DNA from: Azadirachta indica
Taxonomy: Eukaryota; Streptophyta; Magnoliopsida; Sapindales; Meliaceae
DNA length: 64,000 nt
NCBI GenBank assembly: GCA_022749755.1
Contig: CM040441.1
Span: forward strand, 25,163,740 to 25,227,739
Reading direction: 5' to 3'
Shown in pieces: positions 24,244-38,500 of the stretch. The notes beneath the pieces are model-generated. The model saw nothing but the letters and a program-made list of their open reading frames with translations. It made no database searches and had not been told where the DNA came from. The number at the start of each line of letters is the position of its first letter. Positions within the stretch are counted from its first letter, which is position 1. The position numbers and the translations under genes were made by a program.

Positions 24244-26097
24244 ATGGAAGAGCAGCTGGAAATTTATCAAGGCTCTGTAGCAATGGTGACAGGCATCGTT
24301 TTGGTCGTTTCGTTTCTTAGTTCTTCCAGTGCTTGCCGCTTTCCCGCAATATACAACTTCGGCGACTCCAATTCTGACACACGCGCTGTCTCAGCTACTT
24401 TTGGTCGAGTTCTTTTCCCCAGTGGCCAAACTTTTTTCGCTAAACCTTCTGGTCGTAATTGTGATGGTCGTCTGATCATTGATTTTGTAGGTAATATACT
24501 ACTATGCCGCAATTCTTTACTAATTGCTATTCATTTACTTTAAGGAGATTTTGTTATTTGTACGCACTAATTGATCTAATACTAATAATAGCTAGAAAGA
24601 ATCTTGCTCTTGCCCCATTGCTGACCTGATCATTTATGTTTCTGGTTCTGAGATATGTCATCTTGAAAACAACACCACATAAACTTTATATTGGATATCT
24701 GTTGATTGATCTTCCACTCTAATAGTGCAGCTGAGAAGTTGGGGTTACCGTTCCTGAATGCATATCTTGATGCTTTACAGCCAAATTTCCAACATGGAGC
24801 AAATTTTGCTGCTAGTGGATCTACAATTCAGCCAGCGGATGGTAAATTATTTGGAGCAGGTTTTAACCCCTTATCTCTCCATGTTCAACTTTTGCAGTTT
24901 GAACAATTTAAGGATCGCACTGAGGAGTTGTACAATCAAGGTCAGAGACGTTCAAAAGAATACCAAAGCAAAAGCATTCTTTCTTTTTTATGCATATAAT
25001 AGCCTTATGGTTCTGTCTTTTCAGCATTAGCCCCAGAGATCAGAAGTACTCTACCAAGACCGGAGGAGTTCTCAAAGTCCCTTTACACGTTAGACAGTGG
25101 ACAAAATGATCTTCATTTTGGGCTTATATCAACGAGTGAGGAACAAGTGATGGCATCCATCCCTACTATAATCAATCACTTTGCTGTGGCCACACAGGTG
25201 GTAACTTGTACATTTTTCACATCTTCTAAGATAGCCCAGCCTTATTACGAAATTTCCTGTTAGGATTTTGCAACTTATCATGGCTCAAATGGTTATCCAT
25301 TCAAAGTTCAAACTATAGAAATCAAAACAACTGGTTTAAGTTGCAGATGAGTAGCTTCACTTAACTGACGGCTTTCATTACCATTGGTGCAGAATCATGG
25401 CATGCTTCTGATTTCTGAAACAACTGGTTTAAGCTTAAAGTGCATATATTTTACCATTCTCTTCCCCTTGCTTTTGAATTGTTACAGAAACTTTACAAAG
25501 AGGGAGCAAGAAAATTTTGGATACATAATACTGGCCCCATTGGCTGCCTGCCTACTATGGTTTTTAACTATCCTCCAGAGCCTGATAAGGCAGACCAAAA
25601 TGGCTGCATTGAGCCTTTCAATGAACTGGCTCAAGAATTCAACAAGCAGCTTAAAGACACGGTTTCCAAACTAAGAACCCATCTTAAAGATGCAGTGCTT
25701 ATATATGTCGATATCTACTCAGCTAAATATACTCTAATCAGTGAGGCAAAGAAACATGGTATGCTCTTACGATGACATATATATATATATATATATATTT
25801 TGACAGTTGTAGTTAAAAGTTAGAGCAGATGTTTGATTGAACATGGTTGTTGCAGGTTTTGTTAGCCCCACTGAGCATTGCTGTGGGGATTTAGGGGATA
25901 ATGGTATCAAATGTTGGGAGAAAGCTATGGTGAATGGAACTGAAATTAGTGCAACTGCATGTAGTGATCCTTCGAAGTACATTAGCTGGGATGGCACACA
26001 TTATACTGAAGCTGCAAACCACTGGATAGCCAACCGCATTATGGATGGCTCGTTCTCTGATCCTCCAATTGCGGTTTCAAAAGCATGTAGAAACTAG
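24244..26097 (+). CDS. GDSL esterase/lipase, copy A
   Basis: Five exons (24244-24490, 24731-24940, 25025-25197, 25488-25758, 25856-26097) give 380 residues in one frame. A hydrophobic stretch (MVTGIVLVVSFLSSSSAC) after a short polar lead acts as signal peptide; the second Met at 24283 may be the true start. Block I is NFGDSNSDT with the nucleophilic Ser. GQNDL supplies the oxyanion Asn, and SWDGTHYTEAAN the catalytic Asp and His. Family members are secreted or vacuolar hydrolases of acyl esters (lipids, cutin, acetylated glycans); the substrate cannot be read from sequence. It differs from copies B and C in TRAVSATF after block I (they have TGGLSA) and in TLDSGQND for TFDIGQND. GDSL copies lie on both sides in the same orientation. 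Confidence 0.92.
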
Positions 26098-26289
26098 AGA
26101 CTAGAGAGCCTGTTCTCTCTCCAACGAACGTGTTAACCGAGACTGTGATTAAAGTAGAAATGATCCTGAGCTAGAATTTTGGTGTCATACATGTAATTTT
26201 ACATATTCTGAATAAGTAAAAGTTAACGCAAAGTTTTATAAACACAAATTAGCCCAGAAAAGTAATCCTAAAAGTTAAAACAGAAAAGA

Positions 26290-26362
26290 CGACTCCACTG
26301 GGGATCGAACCCAGAATCTCTGGTTCCGTAGACCAGCGCCTTATCCATTGGGCCATGGAGTC
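26290..26362 (-). tRNA. tRNA-Arg (anticodon ACG)
   Basis: Read on the minus strand, this 73-base gene folds as a full cloverleaf. The acceptor stem is GACTCCA/TGGAGTC with discriminator G. The anticodon arm is CTGGT-CTACGGA-ACCAG with anticodon ACG, and the T arm is CTGGG-TTCGATC-CCCAG. The internal promoter boxes A (TGGCCCAATGG) and B (GGTTCGATCC) are intact. A TTTT tract directly after the gene on the minus strand is the Pol III stop. There is no intron and CCA is not encoded, as expected for a nuclear tRNA. Confidence 0.97.
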
Positions 26363-26945
26363 ATTTTGTTTTCGAAACACCTTGCCAACATATTTGATTA
26401 CTTTTTTTTTCCATCGGAGAAGAAATCCAACTTAAAAAAATATAGAAAAATCCTATCCACCAATTTCCAAAAATTTCCCCGTCAACTTATCCTGACCAGT
26501 GACAAAACAGATGAATCAGACATTTTTATGCCTACCAATACCACAATTTAAGGAAAAGGAAAAAAATTCGAACTAACTGATTTGAATTTTGATTATGTAG
26601 GATCTTACGAAGGAGGAGAGGAACTACTAAAGTGCCAAATCCTGTGACAATTTTGTCTCAAAAACTGCAACTGCAGTCAGTTGATCATAGACTGCCTAAA
26701 CTAAACGTAAGTTACCTCCAAAACTTTAACTATGTCATTTCAGCCAACCTACTTTCCCACCACCACTACAAATACAAAAAAGCTTTTGCTTTTCTCATAT
26801 TAAGATTGTCATCCAATCCTCCCCATATTGGATTCTTGCTTCTACCTACGTTTTCAGATTCATTCATGATTAAGGAATTTGTATCTATTCAACCCAAAAC
26901 AAAAATAAATAAATAAATAAACGACGGTCTGTGAGATATTACAAT

Positions 26946-26955
26946 CAATAATAAC

Positions 26956-26991
<36 letters not shown>

Positions 26992-27010
26992 TATATTATT
27001 ATTATTATTA

Positions 27011-27047
<37 letters not shown>

Positions 27048-27063
27048 TATTATTATTATTATT
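26946..27063. repeat. (AAT)n followed by (ATT)n: palindromic microsatellite
   Basis: About 45 bases of AAT repeats pass directly into about 70 bases of ATT repeats. The two halves are reverse complements, so the strand can fold into a long hairpin. Confidence 0.93.
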
Positions 27064-27530
27064 GTTGATCAGCAAATTATATAATCCTGAACTGCTGAGT
27101 TTTCTTTCATTATTGAAGATCCAAACTTAATAATTTTCTTAAAAATTTTATCAGTTTAGTTAATTCCTTCACTATTCATCAAACCTGTCGAGTTCCATAT
27201 TAATCCCTCCATCCCTGGTAATTAATTAATAAAATCTGCGATAACCTTGCAAATTCAAATTCATTCACTTTGGATAAAATTCTCTTCCCCAAAACCGCCG
27301 GAGTAAATCAATGGATACAAGGATAAGATTAACAATATGAGATTACAAATTTGGATTAATCATATTTTTTAAATATAATGAAAAACAACATATTACTCTT
27401 TATATTTCCAGCCTTTACAAATTTGCCCTCAGCGAAAGAACACTAATTCCACGGATCTTTCCGATAATACCCCCATATAACTATCTATGGTAACTTCGTA
27501 CCTTGTTGCCCCTGCACGTCACGCCTCTGC

Positions 27531-27540
27531 CTATATATAC
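27531..27540 (+). promoter_or_regulatory. TATA box of GDSL copy B
   Basis: CTATATATAC lies 72-81 bases upstream of the start codon in otherwise mixed sequence, a standard plant core-promoter position. Confidence 0.6.
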
Positions 27541-27611
27541 ATCACAATCCCGTCGGGTGGTTCAGTACTCTTTATACCTTCGGAGTTTTGTGATTACCCA
27601 CTGACATTGTC

Positions 27612-29514
27612 ATGGAGACACGTTTCTTTTCATCTGTTGTCGCTCTCTTTCTGCTGCTCTTATTAAATTTCACTCCATCCCCGGTGTTGGCCACAACTAG
27701 AAAGTGTCAGTTTCCAGCAATTTTCAACTTCGGTGACTCAAATTCAGATACCGGCGGCCTGTCTGCGGTTTTTGGCCAGGCTGGTTCCCCTCATGGCATG
27801 TCATTCTTCGGTGGTCCGGCAGGCCGGTACTGCGACGGACGCCTCATTGTTGACTTCATAGGTAAACGGAAATTAATTCCTGCAGTCTCACTATCAGCAG
27901 TAACGTTTGGCTTTATCAATTAATATTCAATATTCATTTTGATGGTCGCTTTTATTTTTTTCTGATGCTTTGCTGCATGGCTGTCTGAATCTTCACTTTT
28001 TTGAAATGTTTACACTGTGAATTAATGAAGCAGGGCTTTGTAATTGTACTGACTTTAACACGTGAACCAATGTCGGGTAAGTATTATTGTCTGTTTTTTG
28101 TAGGATTCTGATTACAGTATCTTAAAAAGGTTCAAACAATCCACGGACGCTAACCAAAGCCAAATAGACTCACTTTCTCTCTATCCACTTTAATTTTGGT
28201 CCCACTCTGAAATTGCCAACAAAGTGCATGTGCTGGATTCTTTCAGTGTGCGCGTGGATGCGCCTCTTTTGTGTTCAATTATTGCAGGCGTGGACTGAGA
28301 TTGAAGATTTGGCAGAAAATGATATTCTTTCTCTGTTTAATTTCTAATTGATGTTAACATTTCTATTTGTAGCTGAGGGCCTTGGATTACCATACATGAG
28401 CGCTTTTCTTGACTCGGTGGGCAGCGATTTCACTCGCGGAGCCAACTTCGCCACGGCAGGGTCGACCGTCAGACCCCAGAACACAACGCTTCGTCAAAGT
28501 GGTTTCAGCCCCATTTCCCTGGATGTTCAGTGGAACGAATTCTCTGATTTTCATACTAGATCCCAAGTTGTTCGTAACAACAGTGGAGTTTACAAAATAC
28601 TATTACCTAATCTTCGGGATGCTTATAAAAGACTGCCCAAGGCTGAAACTTTCTCCAAGGCTTTGTACACATTTGACATTGGCCAAAACGATCTCACTGC
28701 CGGTTACTTCTCAAACATGACTGTTGATGAAGTTAGAGCAATCGTCCCAGAAGTAGTCACTCAACTGCAAAACATTATCAGGGTGAGTTATAAAACATTG
28801 TCATCGATGGATCAACTTAACAAAAAAAAAAAAAAAATAGAAATCCTTATAGCTTGTCAATGATTATCGTTTGTGCATTTATACACAGTATATATACGGA
28901 CTCGGAGGTAGAAACTTCTGGATACACAATACGGGTCCGGTCGGGTGTCTGCCGTATGTGATAGAGCGTATTCCAGTCTTAGCCTCACAGGTAGACGAGG
29001 CTGGATGTGCAACTCCTTTCAATGATGTGGCTAAATTCTTCAACAGTAAATTGAAGGAAGCCGTTGTGAAATTACGGAAGGATTTACCGAAGGCAGCACT
29101 CACATATGTGGATATTTACTCAATAAAATATGCTCTCTTTCACCAGGGACGAAAGCACGGTTAGTATTATATATTAAAACTTTTATGTTATGCAGGAGAT
29201 GATATGAACAATAAATAATATTTTTTGGAAATTGGTGTGGTGCAGGATTCACGCAGTCGATAAGGACTTGTTGTGGGCATGGGGGAAGGTATAATTTCAA
29301 CCTGGACATTGGGTGTGGAGGAACGGCAATGATAAATGGGACAGAAGTGGTGGTGGGAAAGGCATGCCAAAATCCAGGAGGATATGTTGTTTGGGATGGC
29401 GTACACTTTACTGAGGCAGCTAACAAGTTTATTTATCAACAGATTGCCGGAGGCAATATTCAGATCCGCCCATTTCATTGCATATGGCTTGCAACAGAGT
29501 CGTTTAATTTTTGA
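27612..29514 (+). CDS. GDSL esterase/lipase, copy B
   Basis: Four exons (27612-27861, 28373-28782, 28889-29159, 29246-29514) give 399 residues. A signal peptide (RFFSSVVALFLLLLLNF) precedes [11 protein letters not shown] (block I Ser). TFDIGQNDLTAG and VVWDGVHFTEAANKF supply the remaining catalytic residues. Two features set it apart from copies A and C. First, the intron between their exons 2 and 3 is absent, and about 11 extra codons lie at the junction (GVYKILLPNLRDAYKRLPKAE). Second, the C-terminus shifts frame after GGN: the usual SDPPI.L.MAC ending is present in another frame about one base off, so this copy ends IQIRPFHCIWLATESFNF instead. Catalytic blocks precede the shift, so activity may survive. 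Confidence 0.88.
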
Positions 29515-30011
29515 TTGCATATGTACTTTTCTTTTGTCAAAATTGTTCTTTTCATTTATGATAGGTTATGTTACTCATCTAGAACAGGTCAGAAGAAGCA
29601 CGGCGGGTATAATAATTTAGAATATTTAGTTAAAATAATTTAAGCATGTTTTTTTTTTTTTTTATATTTTATATTTTATCTAATAAACTGAAAATCTCTC
29701 AACGAATGAATTTGAAAAAGGATGACGGTTTGCAATCTCATGAATATTCTCCGGAAAAGGAAATTCAAAACACAAGAAATAATTAATTACTAAACAAAAT
29801 GCAGCAAATAAAGCAGGATCCAATTCAGTGAATCAGCATATTATATTATCTCGTCTGTCACATTCTGTAGGGCCTTACTTAATTACCTTTTCAATGACCG
29901 GAACACCGGGTCAACCACAAGCTGAGTTTCATCAGTTAATTGCTACTTAATTAGTAAATCAGGGCTCAGCCAGCCCCTCCCCATCTCTATTCTCTTTCTC
30001 TTCTGTGATTC
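29515..30011. other. Intergenic between GDSL copies B and C
   Basis: About 500 bases, AT-rich, with no gene seen. It must hold the 3' end of copy B and the promoter of copy C. Confidence 0.5.
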
Positions 30012-32109
<2,098 letters not shown>

Positions 32110-32665
32110 TTCTGCTTTAGCCTTTATCTTCTAAAAGCACTTTTCAAAAGTTAGAAGCTGAAGAAGAAAACTTTTTACGCAGCAAGAGCACGAGCATGGT
32201 CAAGACTAAAGAGGAGAGGTTTGAATTTTTTTGGGCTCTGTTTTCGGCTTACAAGAATGTAAACTTTAGGGTGTCAGGTCCTCGACTTGGCCCAAATTAT
32301 GTAAGCGCTCTCTCTCTTTTAGGTTACAGGACATTGCATGCACGTGGCAGGCAGGTTGTAATGGGCTACACCAATCACTTTTCCTTTTTTCTGTTTAATA
32401 AAAATTTCTGGTATCATCCTATTTTAGTATCTTTTACAAATTCATTAGCAATCGATTTTTGTTGGTAAAATGCAAGCGTCTATCAAAAAGCACTTCGATG
32501 TTTTCCGACTTCTAAAAGCACTTTTTATCTACTTGAATAGGTTAAAAAAAAATGTTATGAATGAACAAAAAGTTAACCAATCAAGTCTTGGGTACTGATA
32601 AAATACAAAAAATAGTTCAACTATATAAGAAAGCAATATTAAATTCCATTGCACAATACATAAGC

Positions 32666-32723
<58 letters not shown>

Positions 32724-33193
32724 AGCTCCTCTTTTGATTCATTACTGCTAATTTGCATCCATCACCATCAATTGAATTTGCATATAATCCCAAAAATAAG
32801 CTGTCTTTACCTGATCGGACATGTATGTTGATATTGCTGAACTTTTTGACACACGCAAATTGAGAAAATGATAACCATAAGAATGGGACTGCATTAAGTA
32901 TTATAAACACTAATTGGTATTGAGATTGGAGAATTATTGGGCACGAAATGCATATGCAATCCAATCTGGCCTGTCCAATCCTGTCCAGCTGTGATAAATC
33001 CAGCTATTTTTGGGCCCATGTTTGCATACCAAACCAAACCTCAGTCTGATTGACCAACATCCTGCACGACCATGAATATGATCACCATTTTCTTCTTTAA
33101 TTCCGAAGAGGTGAGGATGATATGCATTATCATATATATGAAAATGGTACTAGAAGAACTACTTTTATGTTATGCACCATGCATATTTATCAT
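32110..33193. other. Intergenic, with AAGCACTT-type repeats
   Basis: No gene is supported. TTCTAAAAGCACTTTT occurs at about 32130 and again at about 32511, a motif common in plant non-autonomous DNA elements, but no clear inverted ends are seen. A compound TG/TA microsatellite lies at 32671-32722. Confidence 0.4.
32671..32722. repeat. Compound (TG)n(TA)n microsatellite
   Basis: About 12 TG units run directly into about 12 TA units. Confidence 0.95.
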
Positions 33194-34150
33194 TCACTCT
33201 GTCTTCCAAGCATATAGAAACAAGCAAAACCTGGATGATACACCTGCATTATCTTCTTCTGCTAATGCGTCCTGGCTGCATATTTCTGCCAACTTTGGCG
33301 AGGATGATTCTGGGGATGAAGGAGCTGATTTTGATGATGGACATACTGAAGATGATGATGAAACTGGCTTAAATATGAATAAACCATGTCTTGGACCAGA
33401 ACCAAATAGCCAATCATGCACATCCCAATAAACTTCAACTCTTGTTATGCTTATAGTAATGAACTCATTTCCTCTAAACTTCCAATGGAGATGTTTAACC
33501 CGAACTGCTAGCTTCCCATCTACCCTTATCTCCAATTCTGGATCAAACCCATCAAGATTGCTGTCGGTGCTGATATTGCTGTTGCATTCAATCAAGATAT
33601 CATGAAACGGTCCCTTCTCTTGGAATTTAACTCTTGTAGAGAATTTCCGCTTGCCAAATATATATTCCTTCCTTGAAACCAACGTGGGTTCAATGAGAGA
33701 TGGCCTGCAACCTGTTCTTCGAAAGGCATCTTTCTTGAGATCACCGAGAAGTAAAACTACCTCTTCTTCACAAACAATGGCCACATAGTAATCTGATCTT
33801 GGCTCTGTCTCGCCGTTGAACTTTGCAGCTTTAAGGTCCCAAAAGATATCGACAGTTCGGCCATCTACAATAATGTGCTTGGAGCCTTGTTTTCTCCAGA
33901 AGTACCATGGCTTCAGTTCAATCTTGCACCGGTAATGTTCGTCTCCCTCAGGTCCTTCTACTGAAACAGACAGACCATGTAGCAGCAAATTCTTGCACCA
34001 TGTAACAGTGATCAAACGACACTCACAGGCAAGCTTTGTTCGATAAACAGACATAAACACACTCTGGCCTGACCTGGCTACCGTGGCTGGATCATCAGCT
34101 TGCCTCTCGCCAGATGAAAAGCAAGCAGGAATTCCTATTGAATCGTGCAT
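33194..34150 (-). CDS. DUF868 family protein
   Basis: A single exon of 318 residues. It belongs to the plant-specific DUF868 family (PF05910), recognised by SVYRTKLACECRLITVTWCKNLLLHGLSVSV, the KPWYFWRKQGSK motif, VDIFWDLKAAKF, the SDYYVAIVCEEEVVLLLGD stretch, SLISRKE-like VSRKEYIFGK, and LHWKFRGNEFI...VEVYWDVHDWLF near the end. The last 50 residues are Ser/Pro/Glu-rich and low in complexity. No biochemical function is established for the family that I can name; there is no signal peptide or membrane segment, so it is probably soluble and intracellular. The frame is intact. Confidence 0.9.
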   Translation of the reverse strand: MHDSIGIPACFSSGERQADDPATVARSGQSVFMSVYRTKLACECRLITVTWCKNLLLHGLSVSVEGPEGDEHYRCKIELKPWYFWRKQGSKHIIVDGRTVDIFWDLKAAKFNGETEPRSDYYVAIVCEEEVVLLLGDLKKDAFRRTGCRPSLIEPTLVSRKEYIFGKRKFSTRVKFQEKGPFHDILIECNSNISTDSNLDGFDPELEIRVDGKLAVRVKHLHWKFRGNEFITISITRVEVYWDVHDWLFGSGPRHGLFIFKPVSSSSSVCPSSKSAPSSPESSSPKLAEICSQDALAEEDNAGVSSRFCLFLYAWKTE

Positions 34151-35508
34151 GGTACTTGAGACTTGAGGCTTGAGAGAGTGACAGAAAATTGATTAGTATA
34201 ATTAGAAAATTGGAATTCAATCCCTTAAGTGGCAAGAATAGTAGAATAATGCAAGTAACGGATGAAGATCTGCACTCATGGATGCTGCCAGAGTTTCTGT
34301 TGGCAGCTTGTTATCATCAAGAGGAAAATGCTCAATTTCCAGGTTGGCAGTTTTTGAACGATGGGAGAGTAGTGAGAATTATGGAACAGCAACTCATTTT
34401 AAATGCAACTAAATACATCATACAATGCTACATATGTATGCTTTTTCATCGGTTTCTTCCTTTTTCTCTTTCCATTCTTAACAAACCCACATTTTCCTTG
34501 TTCAAAGTGGGTTGGCTTTCTCCAATGATAGGATTCGTCCCAATAAAATTTTTTGCTTTTTCATGCACGGTAAAAAGCAAGCATACTCCTTTTCATCAGA
34601 TTTGAAGTTTATGTGAAAGTGTGCCTCAAAAAAATAGTTCTTATGGGAGAGAGAAGGGCCTTTTCATGCATTAGATCAAGTGGGTGGGGGCAAAAAGGTG
34701 GCTGGTAAAAAATAATAAGTTAAATAAAATTGGATTTGTAGTGTCTGTTCTTATTTTGTTTAATTAAATTTGGAAACTATTCATGGACATATTGAAAATG
34801 GAACTTTTTTCCTGGGTTTTCTCTACGGCTATTTTAAGTGTCAATAGAACTACTGTTTAAGAGTATGCAAAATCTTTGGAAGAAAGAGATGCCGAAATCC
34901 CAAAGATCTGCATATTTTGTAGCCGATCTTACACGGAGATAAGTACTTAGTTACCCTTACTTCTCTGGATCAGAACCTAAGATCAAAGACAGATATGCTT
35001 CATTGTATGAAGGTCTCTCCTACAATTTATTAATTCACTTATCTCATGTAACAATTGATGATGTCTGAGTTATGTTTTCCATACCTGTGATCCTCTTTAA
35101 ATGGGCATCTATAAACTTTCCAAATTCAGTTCATGATTACGCCATTTCGTATTGTGTTTTTATAGGTGTATACAAGCAAATGTTTACATGATAATCTTCT
35201 CTAAACACAAATAATGAAACCTACAAGATAGAAACTTGAATAATCATTCAAAATCAGTTAAATCTCTAACAATTCTTTTCCTACAAAAGACATTTAAATT
35301 CGTATTACTAAATAAAGAAAAAAAAAAATTGAGAGAATGGCCAGAGGCAAGAAGTAGATTTGCTGTCAAACAAAAAATTTAACTAATTAATTGCTATCAC
35401 TGCAACTCCATCACATAGAGACCATCCTGGGTTACTGCAATGGTGCTAAATATACAGGATAAGAGATATGAGTGTGCCTAACCCATGGGGCTAGCCTAAT
35501 TTACAAAA
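34151..35508. other. Intergenic between DUF868 and PP2C
   Basis: About 1.36 kb holding the DUF868 promoter and the PP2C 3' end. No gene is supported. Confidence 0.5.
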
Positions 35509-38500
35509 TCAGCTGTTGCATCTGAAGCGGTTTAAATCAATTATCATCACAGTGATGTCATCCAAACTACCCCTACTTACAGCAAGGTTTGTAAGCTCCT
35601 TGCAGGCAGCCATAAGTCCTGCAGAAGCTGGACTCTTCTTGTAGCCACTGTTCTCTTGATTGCAAGATTCAGTCCTTACATTTATTTTCTTGACTATTGA
35701 AATTCTCCTGGACTTTGATGGAGGCGATCCAAGTTCAGAAGCAAAGTCATCTTCACTGTCTTTCCAGGTATCAATAGTCTTCTTACATCTGGGTGAATGG
35801 CATGTCCCTTTTGGCTGCTTGACCAGCGAAACCCTTCGTATCTTTGATGAAGGACTTACATTTACACAGCTAAATCCATCACCATTTTCTTTACTAATAT
35901 CAGAAGGTCCTATTGTTTTCCCAGCTAATAACCATTTCACGGTATCAACAGCTTCTTGGTTGCCAACCTGGGTAAAAGATAAGAGGTTTACGTCAACAAT
36001 CAAGTGAAGATAATAACTATTCTTAACAGATATATAACCCATATTCACTCTATATGATCTTTAATGTGGCAATGAGACAGTGCTTGACAATAGAAAGTGC
36101 CTGATGGGGCTTGATTATCTGTTATCTTCTTTAACTAAGCAAGTACTTCGTAGAAGACTTAACAGTTTATATCATCAGGCTGAGTCTAACAAGGTTGGCA
36201 CTTGTTAATGGAAATTAATGATGCATATGAAATGAAATTTAACAAGAGAAAATAAACCATCTTAGGACAAGCAACTACACATAGCAAAGATAAATCAGCG
36301 GGATCATAAAAGAGTCTTTCCTGTCTTACCTCGTCCCAGAATCCATCAGAAGCCAACACAAGAAACTCCATGTCTGAAGTAAAATGAAGGATTTTTTTGT
36401 ATCAGGCTCAGCTGGCACCCAGTTCTTCAGATGAGCGTCTCCAATACTTCTAGACACAGAAAGTATCCCATGAACTCTCCAAGCTCCTCGATGGAACTCT
36501 ACATATCCTCCCTGCAACAAGTATCAATAGAAACTATCAACATGAATTTTAGCTCCTTCTTATAACTTTGACCGCACAAAATGACCACCTTATTCTCTAT
36601 TCGCCTTCGTTCATCTTCTCTTTCTGCTTTATGATCAGTTGTAAGGGGTTCAGCCACTCCTCCTCGACATAGAACAGCTCTACAATCTCCCAAGTTTGAG
36701 ACAACAACATCCTGTCCCTCAATAAAAGCTGTTACACAACAGGCACCACTGACTAAACCCTGGCATTTATTCACACACTAAGTCAGCATATCAACAAAAA
36801 TAAAGGGTAAGGAAAGATGACAGGGATGGTTAATGGAAAGACAAATGCATGTCACCTATAGATATATAGATATATAGATATATAGATATGTGATGTGAGT
36901 CCTTAGGAACATTGACTCCAATCTTACGCAAGTTCTAATTTTAAAAGCTTAAGTCCAACATCAGCAAATAAACAAATATTTATTACAGCTCAAACATATC
37001 ATCCCAACTCGGTTTAACAATAGAGAAATGCCTTCAAATATACAGAAGTTTAAGCTCATGCATTTAAAGAATACAATCCAGTTATTCTCTCTCTCTAACA
37101 TGTTTAAATTAAGAAGAATTTATAGCATACTCTTCTTCAAAGAATTGATAACATGATTCTAGTTAAAGTATCTGATGCAAATCCGTATGGATACAACCAC
37201 ATGAACCCACTGATTGGAGCTTGATACTTCAATATAACAATGGTCTAGAACCCTCTAATTAAAACTCCAACAAAAACCTCTGATAATGAATGCAATGGAT
37301 TTGCTCATTTGTTCACCAATGATTTTAAGTATTACTACTCAACAGTAATAAGGGCTTTATAGTAGAATGCAACAATGGATTCTGAATTTCTTATAATAAA
37401 TGCAGATAGTTGGGATTAACTTTAGTCATATTCAGTGACAACTGAAGGAACCCTAACGGAACATATCCTGTTCAATGGTTTCATAAGGGTGAGAAGACTT
37501 CAAAATGAGGCCGACCAATAGAATTCAAGTTACAAAGAGGTTTCTTTGGTCTTGCACATTATTCTTTTTTTGGTAGACCAAAAACAGATGCATTCTTAGT
37601 CTGTAATTAGCTAGCAGAATTTTTGGACCAAGAATAAAGGAGAACTGAGAAGCCAAGATTACTAATTGGCCATTTTGCATGGTACGGGATTTCTTGTCAA
37701 CTTCATTTAAGATGGTCATTTGAATGTTAGCTGATTCTTTATTTCAAATTCATTGACATTGAATGCATAACAACTGCTAGGAAACTAATTTTTTTTTCTT
37801 TTGTCTTTTAAAATATTCAGTATTTTATTTTAGGCTACACAGTGAAAACACCATAACTGTTGAAAAGTGGTTATCTGAAGCAATTAATTGAATCACCAGA
37901 GTTAAAATGAAAATATGCAAGCATGTGGTAAAAACAAGAAACCAAATTGCCATTACCTGCCTCGAGAACTCCTCGTCTGTTTTCAAATAGCCAGCTTTAA
38001 CTGCATCCTCCTTGTCTCCTGCACAATTCTTCATCATTTCAAAAATATTGGTATGCAAATTCTCTGCAACAAACTCTGCAGCCTTTTTGCCTCCATGTCC
38101 ATCGTAGACGCCAAAGAAACTCTTGAAATGAGCAACCAAAAAAAAAAAGTCTCAGGCAAAGAAACAAACAACAAAAATTAAGAAATCATTTAAAATGAGC
38201 GCAAAGTTGTTACTTTGTTGGAGTTGTCATGTAAGCAAGAAACGATCTTATGGGTGTCTTCCATGAACTTTTTCTTGCCTTTGAGGGAGAAAACGGCGAC
38301 TCCGATTCCGCTGAAACAAACGGAATCGTCTTGAGGCGTGAAGTCTTTAAACTTGAGCTTATCCCTCTGGATTTCTTGCAATACATTTGGGATCTCAATC
38401 TTGGGCGGTCTCTTTCGCTTCAAGGAAACACTGGAAGAAGAAGAAGAAGAAGAAGAAGAAGAAGCAGAAGAGAGATTTTCTTTACCTACAATACGATTCG

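Larger units (their letters stand above)
26098..27611. other. Intergenic between GDSL copies A and B
   Basis: It contains the tRNA-Arg gene and a long AAT/ATT palindromic microsatellite, listed separately. No further protein-coding gene is supported. The last 80 bases hold a good TATA box for copy B. Confidence 0.6.

Noticed and set aside
25777..25800. TA tract after GDSL copy A exon 4 as a TATA box
   Set aside because: It is inside an intron of an intact gene.
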